Shown: positions 7,479 through 15,679 of the stretch, in pieces
How positions within the stretch are numbered: position 1 is the stretch's first letter
Layout of the letters: every line of letters begins with the position of its first letter
From: Oscillospiraceae bacterium
GTDB lineage: Bacteria; Bacillota; Clostridia; Oscillospirales; Oscillospiraceae
Direction of reading: 5' to 3'
DNA: 38,409 nucleotides
Assembly: GCA_017398685.1 (NCBI GenBank)
Contig: JAFQFH010000028.1
Location: 1-38,409, forward strand
Translations under genes and position numbers: made by a program
The notes under the pieces: generated by a model
What the model was told of the DNA's origin: nothing
Database searches by the model: none
What the model saw: only the letters and a program-made list of their open reading frames with translations

Positions 7479-8722
7479 CTCAAATATTTGAGCGCTGCCA
7501 TGAGCTGATCGTCTGCGGAGGTACTTGCGGTACCGTCGGAAACACCGGTAGTACCTTCAGTGGTACCGGTTGCGGAAGCATCGGTATTGAAAACGATGGA
7601 ATCTGGCACTACGCCGCCGCTGGCGCTTATGTCATTCCCGTTGGGAGTGAGATATGTCTTTGTGGAAAGTCGGATAGCGCTGCCGTCTGCCAGCTCCACG
7701 GTGGACTGAGTTCTGGTTCTGCCACTGGTGGGCTCACCCATGAGAAGCGCCCAGTTATACTCCTGCAGGACTGCTGCAAATAGTTCCGCCTCGCTGTAAG
7801 TCTCGGTATTGAGAAGAACCACAATGGGAATCTGAACGCACATACCGTCGGACTCAACAATGTTGCGGTTTCCCTCCTTATCCACTTCGGAAAAGAGCAT
7901 ACCCTTGGGCAGCAGATAGTCCAGAAGCTTTGCAATCTCATTTTTCAGACCGCCCGGATTGCCGCGGACATCAATACAAAGAGCAACCGCTTTCTGGGAA
8001 AGAAGATCCTCAATGGCGTTGATAGCGTCCTGTCCGCTGCCTGCCTCGAAGTTATCTATTTTTATATAGCCTGCTTCGGTTTTCTCCATACGATAGCTGA
8101 CAGGGCTTACGTAAAAGCCGGTGCAGTCAACGGTTATGGTGCTCTGGCCACGGTTTATACCGAGGGTAAAGACTGTATTGAGCTTGCCGCGAATAAGCTG
8201 ACGGACATAGTCGGCATCATACACGGTTACATCCTCGCCGTCCACATCGGTGATGACCATGCCGGGAGTAAGCCCAGCCCAGGCTGCCGGAGAACCGGGA
8301 TTGACGGAGATGACCTGATATCCGCCACTGTCATCCTTCATTATGCTAAGACCGATATCCGAATATTCATCGGAGGAGTACAGCTGATAAGTCTTGTATT
8401 CATCCGAGGACATATAGTAGCTCCACTTGTCACCAAGCCCTGCCACCATTGCAGCGGCCGCAGAGTCGCCCATAGCTCCCCTGTCCACCGTGTCGATGAA
8501 CTTTTCGTCCACTATATCCTTGATCTCAATATAGCGCATGGCCTCGGCATAGTCGGCTGCTCCGCCCACATTGTCGATTGCCACCTTATTGGTTATAAAA
8601 TAGGTGCCTGCAGTTAAAATGACGCAGACAAGGATGACAAACTTAAGTGAAATACCAATGTTGAAAAAGGCGCTGATAAGGCTGCCAAGATTGTACATCA
8701 CTCTGCGGAATAATCTTTTCAA
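7475..8722 (-). CDS. S41-family C-terminal processing protease (CtpB-like), with Arg at the catalytic Lys position
   Basis: Membrane-anchored serine protease relative of 415 residues. One membrane segment (about residues 26-45) is followed by a PDZ domain (about 118-200; GLSIMKDD and SPAAWAGLTPGMVI) and the S41 core (DVRGNPGG at about 251-258). The expected nucleophile is Ser310 in TYSEAE and the conserved Gln is Q339. The residue 25 after Ser310, where Bacillus CtpB has its catalytic Lys, is Arg335 (GEPTSGRTRTQ). Activity is therefore uncertain. The start is probably TTG at 8722, with GGAGG five bases upstream; the ATG overlapping that site is immediately followed by a stop. It is the last gene of the ftsEX/M23 cluster before greA. 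Confidence 0.92.
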   Translation of the reverse strand: MKRLFRRVMYNLGSLISAFFNIGISLKFVILVCVILTAGTYFITNKVAIDNVGGAADYAEAMRYIEIKDIVDEKFIDTVDRGAMGDSAAAAMVAGLGDKWSYYMSSDEYKTYQLYSSDEYSDIGLSIMKDDSGGYQVISVNPGSPAAWAGLTPGMVITDVDGEDVTVYDADYVRQLIRGKLNTVFTLGINRGQSTITVDCTGFYVSPVSYRMEKTEAGYIKIDNFEAGSGQDAINAIEDLLSQKAVALCIDVRGNPGGLKNEIAKLLDYLLPKGMLFSEVDKEGNRNIVESDGMCVQIPIVVLLNTETYSEAELFAAVLQEYNWALLMGEPTSGRTRTQSTVELADGSAIRLSTKTYLTPNGNDISASGGVVPDSIVFNTDASATGTTEGTTGVSDGTASTSADDQLMAALKYLS

Positions 8723-8782
8723 TGCATCCTCCGTTCTGCCGCATATGCGGCACTCTGATGTTATTGCGGCTTTTCAGCCAAA

Positions 8783-8812
8783 CCGGACAGTCCCTGAAAA
8801 GAGGCTGTCCGG
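8783..8812. other. Hairpin between M23 peptidase and S41 protease genes
   Basis: Eight-base perfect stem (CCGGACAG and CTGTCCGG) with a 14-base loop, 14 bases beyond the M23 gene stop. On the minus strand it is followed by only a short T-run, so it is at best a weak terminator. Confidence 0.5.
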
Positions 8813-8825
8813 GGCGATATGCTTT

Positions 8826-10037
8826 TTAAACGCCTGCGTTGGGTGAGAAGGTCAGACCGCTGTAGAACTGCTCAGGATCAATGCGGGATTCGCCGGACCA
8901 TACCTCAAAGTGCAGATGTGGACCCGTAGACACGCCGGTACTGCCCACATGACCCACTACAACACCCTTGTCCACCACGGAGCCCTTTGCAACAGAAATG
9001 GATGAGAGGTGGGCATACAGTGTCTTATAACCGTTGCCGTGGTCTATCATAACGCAGTTGCCGTAACCGCCGTTCCAGCCTGCCATCGTTACCGTACCGC
9101 CATCAGCAGCCAGAGCATTGTCGCCTGCTCCGGCACCAATGTCAATACCGGTATGGCTTTTCTGAGTGCCGGTGACGGGATGGGTGCGAAGGCCGAATCG
9201 GCTTGTGAGATAGGTGCTGGTGGGTGCAGGCCAGATAAATGAGCCTGTCCCCTTGACCATGGCCGCCTCCTTGGCCTTGCGCTCTTTTTCAAGAGCTATG
9301 ACCATATTGGCCACGTTTGTTTCCGCCTGCCTTTCGGCGGCAGCAAATTCCTCCAGAATGGCGGCATTGCTTTCAATATCCGCCGTAATCTGGTTTATCA
9401 GCTGATTTGCTTCTTCAAGCTCCGCTTCAAGTTCGGCCTGCTGGGCCTGAAGGTCAGCCTGTATAAGCTCAACGCTGATTTTATACTCCTCATACTCCGC
9501 GCGTACCTTCTCGGTGTTCATTCTGGCTGCAATATAGGCGTCCTCCAAAGCCCTGTCAGACTCCATTATCTCGCCCATATCATCCATGGCAGTGAGAAAT
9601 TCACCAAGGTCAGAAGTGTTCAGCAGCAGGCCAAGAAATCCTGTATTGCCGTTTTCTTCCATTGCCCTGACGCGCGTACGGTATCTGTCCAGCTGCTCGG
9701 TCTCAAGCCGGAGAGCTTCCTGAACCTCCATGTCCTTTTCTGCAATCATGTGGTTGTAAAGCTCTATCTCCTGGCGGGTGAGCTCAAGCTGCCAGATAGT
9801 GAAGGTATTGCGTTCATCCAGCGCCTGCTTGACTTCAAGGACGCCGGCCTGCTGCTCACGCAGCTCGTTTACAAGTTTCTGCTGGGTCTGGCGCTGTCTG
9901 ACAAGAGCATCACGCTCAGCTTTCAGCGCATCCAGCTCCTCCTGGGATGCCGCCTGTGCCGCAGTGGCCAGTACAGACACGAAAAGGAGCAGGGAAAGCA
10001 TCCCACAAAAAAGCTTTTTCTTTCTGGAAAAAAGCAT
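8826..10037 (-). CDS. Secreted coiled-coil M23 endopeptidase (EnvC/CwlO-like), copy 2
   Basis: Predicted peptidoglycan hydrolase of 403 residues. A signal peptide ends in ATAAQA near residue 29, followed by a long coiled coil (about 30-255, rich in Glu, Gln and Ala) and a C-terminal M23 zinc peptidase domain. Zinc and catalytic residues are present: HTGIDIG, YAHLSS and HLHFEV. It starts 15 bases after the stop of a closely related gene. The two share RYRTRVRAMEENG and DDMGEIMESDRALEDAYIAA, so they are tandem duplicates. FtsEX controls such hydrolases through the coiled coil (EnvC in E. coli, PcsB in streptococci, CwlO in Bacillus), and ftsEX is two genes upstream. Confidence 0.94.
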   Translation of the reverse strand: MLFSRKKKLFCGMLSLLLFVSVLATAAQAASQEELDALKAERDALVRQRQTQQKLVNELREQQAGVLEVKQALDERNTFTIWQLELTRQEIELYNHMIAEKDMEVQEALRLETEQLDRYRTRVRAMEENGNTGFLGLLLNTSDLGEFLTAMDDMGEIMESDRALEDAYIAARMNTEKVRAEYEEYKISVELIQADLQAQQAELEAELEEANQLINQITADIESNAAILEEFAAAERQAETNVANMVIALEKERKAKEAAMVKGTGSFIWPAPTSTYLTSRFGLRTHPVTGTQKSHTGIDIGAGAGDNALAADGGTVTMAGWNGGYGNCVMIDHGNGYKTLYAHLSSISVAKGSVVDKGVVVGHVGSTGVSTGPHLHFEVWSGESRIDPEQFYSGLTFSPNAGV

Positions 10038-10052
10038 ATTATCAACTCTTTA

Positions 10053-11369
10053 TCAGCAATTGTAATATGACATGCCGCTGAAATATGCGGCGGGGTCAGT
10101 CCTGCTTTCGCCGACATACACCTCAAAGTGCAGGTGAACGCCGGTGGCACGGCCCGTATCGCCAAGATATCCTATCGTCTGCCCCTGACTGACAGTCTGA
10201 CCTGTGGAAACGGCAAAGCCGGACATATGGGCGTAGACGGTTTTCATGCCGCCGTGGTCAATGATGACATAGTTGCCGTAACCGCTGTTGCTGGATGCGG
10301 TGACAACCGTGCCGCTGTCAGCAGCAATGATGGGGTTGCCGGCCTTGTTGAAGCCGTCTATGTCAATGCCGCTATGGTAGGCAGTAGCGCCGGTGAAGGG
10401 GTCGCTGCGGTTGCCGTAGCGGCTGGTGATGGTCATGCTGGAGGGCACGGGCCACACCAGAGTTCCCGTACCGGAGGGAGCTGAGGGCTGTGCGGGAGTG
10501 GTGACCTGAGTGACGGTGCCGTCGGGATTGACCACCTGCTGAGTCTGCTGCTGGGCCTGCTGCTGAGCGGCAAGGGCTGCAGCCTCTGCTGCCTTCTGGG
10601 CGTTGTAGAGGGCAATGATATTGGTTATTTCTGCTGCGGCTGCAGCTTCCGCTGCTTCCGCTGCCTTATACTCGGCAATAGCAGTTTCAATCTCTACTGC
10701 CAGAGCTTCCAGCATTGCAGTGGTCTCTTCCATCTGAGCCTTCAGCACTTCCTGTTCTGCGCGAAGCTCGGCCTGCTGGCCCTCATACTCGACTTTTTCA
10801 GCCTCGTATCCGGCCTTGATCTCCTCAGTCTCTTCGCGTGCTGCTATGTAGGCATCCTCAAGAGCTCTGTCAGACTCCATTATCTCACCCATATCGTCCA
10901 CACCGGACATAAGCTCGCCAAAATCAGAGGAATTGAGCAGGATGGCAAGGAAATTATATCCGCCGTTTTCCTCCATTGCACGGACTCTGGTGCGGTAGCG
11001 CTGAAGCTGAAGCTCCTCACGGTTGATGGCTTCATCAAGCTCCTGAGCCTTGACCGCGATCATATCGGAATAGATGTCGATCTGGGTCTGGATAAGGTCT
11101 ATCTGCTCCTGAGCCAATTTGTTCTGCTCGGTGAGCGCAGCCTTGGTTTCAAGAACATTGGCCTCCTGAGTTTTCAGAAGCTCAAGACGCTCCTTGCACT
11201 CATCCACCTTGGCAGAGAGCTTGTTTCTTTCACTTCTTACAGCGTCTATATCCGCCTGAGTAACCTGGGCGCTGGCGTATACAGGAACGAAGCTGACAAG
11301 CAGGGACAAAACCATCAGCACCGCCAGTATCATGGCAACGATATGGACAAACTTTTTGTTTTTCTTCAT
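10053..11369 (-). CDS. Secreted coiled-coil M23 endopeptidase (EnvC/CwlO-like), copy 1
   Basis: Predicted FtsEX-controlled peptidoglycan hydrolase of 438 residues. A signal peptide ends near PVYASA, followed by a coiled coil, an Ala/Gln-rich low-complexity linker (roughly residues 235-305) and an M23 domain. Catalytic motifs are intact: YHSGIDID, YAHMSG and HLHFEVY. The ATG at 11369 (MKKNKKF) is chosen over two upstream in-frame ATGs, because the GGAGGA ribosome binding site overlaps or touches those and sits about ten bases before this one. It follows ftsX by 69 bases and precedes its paralogue by 15 bases. The extra Ala/Gln linker is the main difference between the two copies. Confidence 0.94.
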   Translation of the reverse strand: MKKNKKFVHIVAMILAVLMVLSLLVSFVPVYASAQVTQADIDAVRSERNKLSAKVDECKERLELLKTQEANVLETKAALTEQNKLAQEQIDLIQTQIDIYSDMIAVKAQELDEAINREELQLQRYRTRVRAMEENGGYNFLAILLNSSDFGELMSGVDDMGEIMESDRALEDAYIAAREETEEIKAGYEAEKVEYEGQQAELRAEQEVLKAQMEETTAMLEALAVEIETAIAEYKAAEAAEAAAAAEITNIIALYNAQKAAEAAALAAQQQAQQQTQQVVNPDGTVTQVTTPAQPSAPSGTGTLVWPVPSSMTITSRYGNRSDPFTGATAYHSGIDIDGFNKAGNPIIAADSGTVVTASSNSGYGNYVIIDHGGMKTVYAHMSGFAVSTGQTVSQGQTIGYLGDTGRATGVHLHFEVYVGESRTDPAAYFSGMSYYNC

Positions 11370-11438
11370 TGAGTACATTTCCTCCATTGTCGGGGAGGGC
11401 ACCGGGTGCAGATACGCACCAAATACCCGGGGAATAAA

Positions 11439-12326
11439 TTACACTTTCAGATAGTTCCTGATGGCGTTGGTGCCGCCCACAGCGCCGACTACAACGCCGG
11501 TGCCAAGGTAAAGGATGAGCACTACAAGTGCCACGGATCTGAAAGGAACTATTGAGATAAAGCTGCCGGTAAAGCTGGCCATGAGCTTGCCGGTGAGAAG
11601 CTCATAGATGCCCCACTCGGCAAAGAAGGCAAGACCGCCGCCCATAATGCCCAGAACAAGACCTTCTATAATAAAGGGCATGCGTATGAAGGAATTGTTT
11701 GCGCCGACCATCTTCATTATGGCTATCTCCTCACGGCGGCCGAAGGTGGCGAGCTTGATGGTGTTGGACATGATGAATATGGACACGAACACCAGCATGC
11801 AGATAAGGGCAAGGGACACCACTGTGACAACGTTGCGGATGGTAACAAAGGTCTTTGCGTATTCAAGATGGGCATTGACCTTGGCAATACCGGTAATGTT
11901 CTCCAGAGCGAGCTTTGTGTCTGCCATGGCGGAGATATCAAGAAGCGTGACCACAAAGCGGTGGCGGAACACTGTCTCGTCAATGCCTTCCATGAGAGAG
12001 TCATCGTACTTGCTCATGAATGCATCCATAGCATCGGTGCGGGAGACAAACTCAACATTGGCAACATTGGGAGTGTCCTCTATGTAAAGGCTGAGAGCGC
12101 GGGCCTCCTCCACATCAGTGACGGAGTCTTCCACAAAGGCTACCATCTCGTTCTGGTTTTCCAGATCCTTTATGAGAACGTCAATATTTACAGAAAGCAG
12201 TGACACGCTGCCCATGATGATAAGGCAGGCCATAATAATGGTCACTGAGGCGAAGGACATAAATCCGTGCGTGGTGATGCTGCGGAAGCCTTCGCGAATA
12301 AGATAACCGCTTCTACTCAAACTCAT
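11439..12326 (-). CDS. ftsX: Cell division protein FtsX
   Basis: Membrane subunit of the FtsEX complex that switches on peptidoglycan hydrolases at division; 295 residues. One N-terminal membrane segment is followed by an extracellular domain (about residues 50-150), which receives or engages the hydrolase. Three membrane segments follow in the C-terminal FtsX/MacB-type domain (for example [24 protein letters not shown]). The ATG at 12326 lies inside the end of ftsE, giving a 14-base overlap and probable translational coupling. A longer in-frame extension upstream is rejected because it runs deep into ftsE. Confidence 0.96.
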   Translation of the reverse strand: MSLSRSGYLIREGFRSITTHGFMSFASVTIIMACLIIMGSVSLLSVNIDVLIKDLENQNEMVAFVEDSVTDVEEARALSLYIEDTPNVANVEFVSRTDAMDAFMSKYDDSLMEGIDETVFRHRFVVTLLDISAMADTKLALENITGIAKVNAHLEYAKTFVTIRNVVTVVSLALICMLVFVSIFIMSNTIKLATFGRREEIAIMKMVGANNSFIRMPFIIEGLVLGIMGGGLAFFAEWGIYELLTGKLMASFTGSFISIVPFRSVALVVLILYLGTGVVVGAVGGTNAIRNYLKV

Positions 12327-13005
12327 ATCCGAAATACCCATCCATTCCGTCGCTAATGATGTGGCTGCCATCTATGGTGATGACACGCTTTGCAAAAGCA
12401 TTGACCAGTTCCTTCTCATGGGTGACTACCATGATGGTAGTGCCCATCTCGTTTATCTTCTCGAAAAGAAGCATAAGCTCAAGACTGCGCACAGGGTCAA
12501 GGTTGCCGGTGGGCTCATCCGCCACTATCATGCGGGGGTTGTTGACCAGTGCGCGGGCAATGGCCACACGCTGCTGCTCACCGCCGGAAAGCTCAGTGGG
12601 CAGGCGCTTTTCGCGGCCTTCAAGACCGACAAGCTCCAGAACGTAGGGAACGCGCTTTCTTATAGCGCGGGCAGAAGCGCCCACCACGCGCATTGCAAAA
12701 GCCACATTGTCATACACAGTCATATTCTCAATAAGGCGGTAGTCCTGGAAAATAACGCCCAGAGTGCGGCGCACCTTGGGGAGCTTGGAGCGCTTTATAT
12801 TGGTAATATCAAAATCGTTGACAATGACCTGACCGGAGGTGGCGCGCACCTCACCGGTGATGAGCTTCATTATAGTGGTTTTACCTGAACCGGAAGGGCC
12901 AACAAGAAAGACGAACTCGCCCTCATTTATGGTAAGGTCAACCCCGTCAAGAGCGAGAGTATTGCTGCTCTCGTAGACCTTGGTCACATTCCTCATTAGA
13001 ACCAT
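12313..13005 (-). CDS. ftsE: Cell division ATP-binding protein FtsE
   Basis: ATPase partner of FtsX; 230 residues. Walker A is GPSGSGKT at residues 36-43, the Q-loop is in IFQDYRL, the ABC signature is [15 protein letters not shown] from residue 139, and Walker B ends in VADE at 161-164. It lacks the extra domains of exporters and matches FtsE in length. The ATG at 13005 aligns with the usual start of the family, and GGAGG lies upstream with a spacing of about 12. A likely promoter (extended -10) lies at 13048-13056, so the ftsEX/M23/S41 cluster may be transcribed independently of the regulator gene before it. Confidence 0.97.
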   Translation of the reverse strand: MVLMRNVTKVYESSNTLALDGVDLTINEGEFVFLVGPSGSGKTTIMKLITGEVRATSGQVIVNDFDITNIKRSKLPKVRRTLGVIFQDYRLIENMTVYDNVAFAMRVVGASARAIRKRVPYVLELVGLEGREKRLPTELSGGEQQRVAIARALVNNPRMIVADEPTGNLDPVRSLELMLLFEKINEMGTTIMVVTHEKELVNAFAKRVITIDGSHIISDGMDGYFGYEFE

Positions 13006-13047
13006 ATCTTTATCTGTCCTCCAGAAAAATATCAGTAGAGATAATTT

Positions 13048-13056
13048 ATTATATCA
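13048..13056 (-). promoter_or_regulatory. Probable extended -10 promoter for ftsEX
   Basis: On the minus strand the sequence reads TGATATAAT, an extended -10 box, about 43 bases before the ftsE start. No good -35 box is seen 17 bases upstream, which is usual for extended -10 promoters. Confidence 0.5.
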
Positions 13057-13075
13057 GTATATGCTTAATCCACAC

Positions 13076-14170
13076 TTAATACTTGGAGCCGTTGAGAGAG
13101 TCAAGATACATCTTGACCATCATGGCCACCTTGAAAACGATGGCATGGTCAAACTCTCTCAGGTCAAGACCGGTGATCTTCTTGATCTTCTCAAGACGAT
13201 ACACCAGAGTATTGCGGTGGACGTAGAGCTTGCGGGAAGTCTCAGAGACGTTGAGGTTATTTTCAAAGAAGCGATTGATAGTGTCAAGCGTGTCCTCGTC
13301 GAGAGTGTCGATGGGGCTTTTCTTGAAGACCTCGTTGAGGAACATCTCGCAGAGGGTGGTGGGCAGCTGGTAGATAATACGGCCAAGACCCAGAGTCTCA
13401 TAGTTGATGATGGTCTTTTCGCTTTCAAATACACGGCCGACCTCGATAGCTGCCTGAGCTTCCTTGTATCTGTCGGACAGCTCACGCAGGTGGCGGGCAT
13501 TGGTGCTGATGCCGATAACGGTCCTGATGCCCAGTTCCTCATGGAGAAGCTTCTCTATCTCGCAGGCGGTCTTGTAAATCTCATCAGAGCAGTTGAAGTT
13601 GGGCAGAGCCTTGACGATGACGATATCAGTCTCATTGATGTTGAGAACGAAATCCTTCTGTCTGTCGGGGAAAAGACGCTGGATAAGCTCAACCGCTGCA
13701 ACATCGGAATTCTCAAGCTGACGGACGAGGTAGACACAGCGGGGCTCGTCAGTGACAAAGTGCAGCTCCTTGGCGCGGACATAAACGTCACCGGGAAGAA
13801 TATTGTCGGAAATGATATTCTTCACGAAAGCCGCCTTGTTGTGCTTTTCCTCATAGTTGCTCTTGGCCTCATTGAAGGCCACGGCGGAAACTGCACAAAT
13901 CGTCTTTGCCAGAGGGTCATTACCGTCGGCAAAGGCGGCAAAGTCAAACTTGGAGTTGTCGGAGGAAAGCGGGCAGTATGTCCTGTTGTCGGTGACAACG
14001 GCGCTGCTCTCTCCGTCAAAATCATAAAGGTGGAAATCATCGAGTCTGGAGCCGATGATGGCAAGCTCATTGCTGGCCACTACAAAGCCCTGCTCATCTA
14101 CAACGCCGATGGTACGATCAACAGCGTCCTTCATTTGAATGATCACATTCTGGAACAATTTACTGGACAT
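13076..14170 (-). CDS. PucR/CdaR-family transcriptional regulator
   Basis: DNA-binding regulator of 364 residues. The C-terminus (about 300-364) is the PucR-type helix-turn-helix, with NNLNVSETSRKLYVHRNTL and YRLEKIKKITGLDL. The middle resembles the GGDEF-like domain of CdaR regulators, including GISTNARHLRELSDRYKEAQ. The N-terminal 140 residues (starting MSSKLFQNVI) may sense a ligand but no ligand is evident. No sugar-diacid genes are nearby. The neighbours downstream are ftsE and ftsX, so it might control cell-envelope genes (inference from position only). The gene is preceded by about 200 AT-rich bases with two inverted repeats that could be its own operator. Confidence 0.88.
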   Translation of the reverse strand: MSSKLFQNVIIQMKDAVDRTIGVVDEQGFVVASNELAIIGSRLDDFHLYDFDGESSAVVTDNRTYCPLSSDNSKFDFAAFADGNDPLAKTICAVSAVAFNEAKSNYEEKHNKAAFVKNIISDNILPGDVYVRAKELHFVTDEPRCVYLVRQLENSDVAAVELIQRLFPDRQKDFVLNINETDIVIVKALPNFNCSDEIYKTACEIEKLLHEELGIRTVIGISTNARHLRELSDRYKEAQAAIEVGRVFESEKTIINYETLGLGRIIYQLPTTLCEMFLNEVFKKSPIDTLDEDTLDTINRFFENNLNVSETSRKLYVHRNTLVYRLEKIKKITGLDLREFDHAIVFKVAMMVKMYLDSLNGSKY

Positions 14171-14210
14171 AAACCTTTCCTCCCATGCCTGCGGCTATTA
14201 TCCGCTACTC

Positions 14211-14277
14211 AAAAAAGAGTTATAGTAAAAATACACCATAATTCCGCATTTCTCTTTTTACATAATAACTCTTTTTT
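14211..14277. repeat. 13-base perfect inverted repeat upstream of the PucR-type regulator
   Basis: Arms AAAAAAGAGTTAT (14211-14223) and ATAACTCTTTTTT (14265-14277) are perfect complements 41 bases apart. They lie between the pseudouridine synthase stop and the regulator start, both on the minus strand. This could be an operator for the regulator, or a terminator with a long loop: on either strand the second arm ends in a run of six T. Confidence 0.6.
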
Positions 14278-14300
14278 ATGTGATTTTCAATAGAAACTTA

Positions 14301-14332
14301 CATAATTTTTTGTGAATTTTTTTCACATTATG
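14301..14332. repeat. AT-rich nested inverted repeat in the same intergenic region
   Basis: TGTGAA and TTCACA form an inner stem with a five-base loop (14311-14327). CATAA and TTATG form an outer stem (14301-14305 and 14328-14332), with five unpaired T on one side. It may be a protein-binding site or part of the terminator for the gene at 14376-15089. Confidence 0.4.
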
Positions 14333-14375
14333 TCTCTTCCGTCGAAAAAGGCCTGAAATTTAAAGTGTTTTTTCG

Positions 14376-15089
14376 TTAAGTTGCATTATACACCAGCTGA
14401 ATTTCTGTTTGGTCAAGTTCACGAAAACCGCCCGGACCTAAGCTGTCATCAAGCCTGAGAGCGCCTATTGACAGCCTGCGCAGCTCCAGAACCGGTGCGC
14501 CCCGGGAAGCCAGCATACGCCGCACCTGATGGTACTTCCCTTCCATGACCGTAACAAAGCATTCGTTTTCCCCTACGATCTCCAGCTTTGCCGGCAGGCA
14601 CTGTGTACCGTCCTTCAGCACAATTCCCCCGTCAAAGGCCGCAATGTCCTTTTCGTCCAGTCTGCCATCCACCCTGGCATAATACAGTTTTTGCACTCCC
14701 GATTTTGGCGAAATCACCCGATGGGCAAAGTCGCCGTCATCGGTGAGCAGCAAAAGGCCGCTTGTGTCCTTGTCCAGTCTGCCAACCGGGAACAGCCCCA
14801 TACGGCGCATCTCGGGCGTTACAAGGCTCAAAACCGTATCCTGCTTTTTATCCTCGGTGACGGACAATATGCCCGTAGGCTTATCCATCATATAATAATG
14901 GAAGCGGGTATAGCTCAGGGGCCTTCCGTCCAGCGTTACAGTACAGCTCTCTGCCTCCAGCTTAAATTCCGGCTGAGTGACTGCCGCGCCGTTTACGCAG
15001 ACGCGCCCACTCTTTATTATCTGCTTTAGCTCCTTGCGTGAGGCTATGCCCATGTCTGCAAGGAATTTATCCAGTCTCATCTGTGCCAT
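14376..15089 (-). CDS. rsuA: 16S rRNA pseudouridine synthase, RsuA family
   Basis: Converts a uridine in small-subunit rRNA (position 516 in E. coli) to pseudouridine; 237 residues. An N-terminal S4 RNA-binding domain (residues 1-60, MRLDKFLADMGIASRKE) is followed by the catalytic domain, with the catalytic Asp in GRLDKDTSGLLLLTDDGDF and the motif GKYHQVRRML. RsuA and the 23S enzymes RluB and RluE share this build. The length and short C-terminus favour RsuA, but the exact target uridine is inferred. The ATG at 15089 has GGAGTGAG a few bases upstream. A promoter at 15119-15147 suggests a single-gene unit. Confidence 0.9.
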   Translation of the reverse strand: MAQMRLDKFLADMGIASRKELKQIIKSGRVCVNGAAVTQPEFKLEAESCTVTLDGRPLSYTRFHYYMMDKPTGILSVTEDKKQDTVLSLVTPEMRRMGLFPVGRLDKDTSGLLLLTDDGDFAHRVISPKSGVQKLYYARVDGRLDEKDIAAFDGGIVLKDGTQCLPAKLEIVGENECFVTVMEGKYHQVRRMLASRGAPVLELRRLSIGALRLDDSLGPGGFRELDQTEIQLVYNAT

Positions 15090-15118
15090 GTGCTCACTCC
15101 AAAAAATTTGTCCCGGAT

Positions 15119-15147
15119 ATTATAGCATAGCGGGGCCTTGCTTTGAA
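15119..15147 (-). promoter_or_regulatory. Probable promoter of the pseudouridine synthase gene
   Basis: Minus strand: TTCAAA (15142-15147), a 17-base spacer and TATAAT (15119-15124), about 30 bases before the start codon. The -10 box is perfect and the -35 box matches four of six positions. Confidence 0.6.
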
Positions 15148-15182
15148 TAGCTTTATTGTACAAAGCCAAAGGAGATGTGTCT

Positions 15183-15644
15183 ATGCAAAAAGTTGCCGAA
15201 TTCACCAGAAAAAGGGCATTGAGCATTGTTTTCTTCGCCTCGCTTATTATTTTCCTGCTTATTCTGGGCAGGTGGCTTTTGGCCTACAGAAATGAAAGCA
15301 CCGGCCTTTCGACGCTGGAAGGACGGCAAATGTTCCTCTCCAGGCTGGGTTGGGAGATTGACCCGGGGAGCGAGGAAGTGAAAAACATCGTCATTCCAGA
15401 GGAACTCGACCCCGTACTGACAGAGTATAACACCCTGCAACTTGCTCAGGGCTATGATCTGAAAAAGCATCTGGGAAAAGAGTGCTGCCAGTACACTTAT
15501 CTTCTGACAAACTATGAGAATGTCAGGGATGAGGATGTTTATATATGTATCTACGTGCGTGGACAAAAGGTCATCGCCGGGGATATACACACAAACTCCA
15601 TGAACGGCTTCATGCACGGGATCAAGACTGTGCCGAAGGTGTGA
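15183..15644 (+). CDS. DUF4830-type membrane-anchored protein
   Basis: A protein of 153 residues with a short basic N-terminus, one membrane segment (about residues 12-35) and an outward-facing domain. Phrases such as LGWEIDPGSEE, VIPEELDPVLTEYNTLQ and NGFMHGI match my memory of the DUF4830 family common in Oscillospiraceae; its function is unknown. The ATG at 15183 has AAAGGAG about eight bases upstream, so the earlier in-frame start at 15156 is not used. It is divergent from the pseudouridine synthase gene and convergent with a DUF1002 gene, sharing a terminator with the latter. Confidence 0.85.
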   Translation: MQKVAEFTRKRALSIVFFASLIIFLLILGRWLLAYRNESTGLSTLEGRQMFLSRLGWEIDPGSEEVKNIVIPEELDPVLTEYNTLQLAQGYDLKKHLGKECCQYTYLLTNYENVRDEDVYICIYVRGQKVIAGDIHTNSMNGFMHGIKTVPKV

Positions 15645-15648
15645 AAAA

Positions 15649-15672
15649 GCCGCAGAGCCGAGGCTCTGCGGC
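15649..15672. terminator. Bidirectional terminator between DUF4830 and DUF1002 genes
   Basis: Eleven-base complementary arms (GCCGCAGAGCC and GGCTCTGCGGC) closing on a tiny loop. On the minus strand it is followed by TTTTT. On the plus strand it is followed by a looser AT-rich run. It lies four bases after the DUF4830 stop codon. Confidence 0.85.
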
Positions 15673-15679
15673 ATATTCT

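Noticed and set aside
12980..14293. 437-codon open frame on the plus strand opposite the PucR-type regulator
   Set aside because: The minus-strand protein has a clear helix-turn-helix and ribosome binding context; the antisense frame has no recognisable domain.
14211..14332. CRISPR-like repeat array
   Set aside because: Only two different palindromes are present, with no regularly spaced repeated units.
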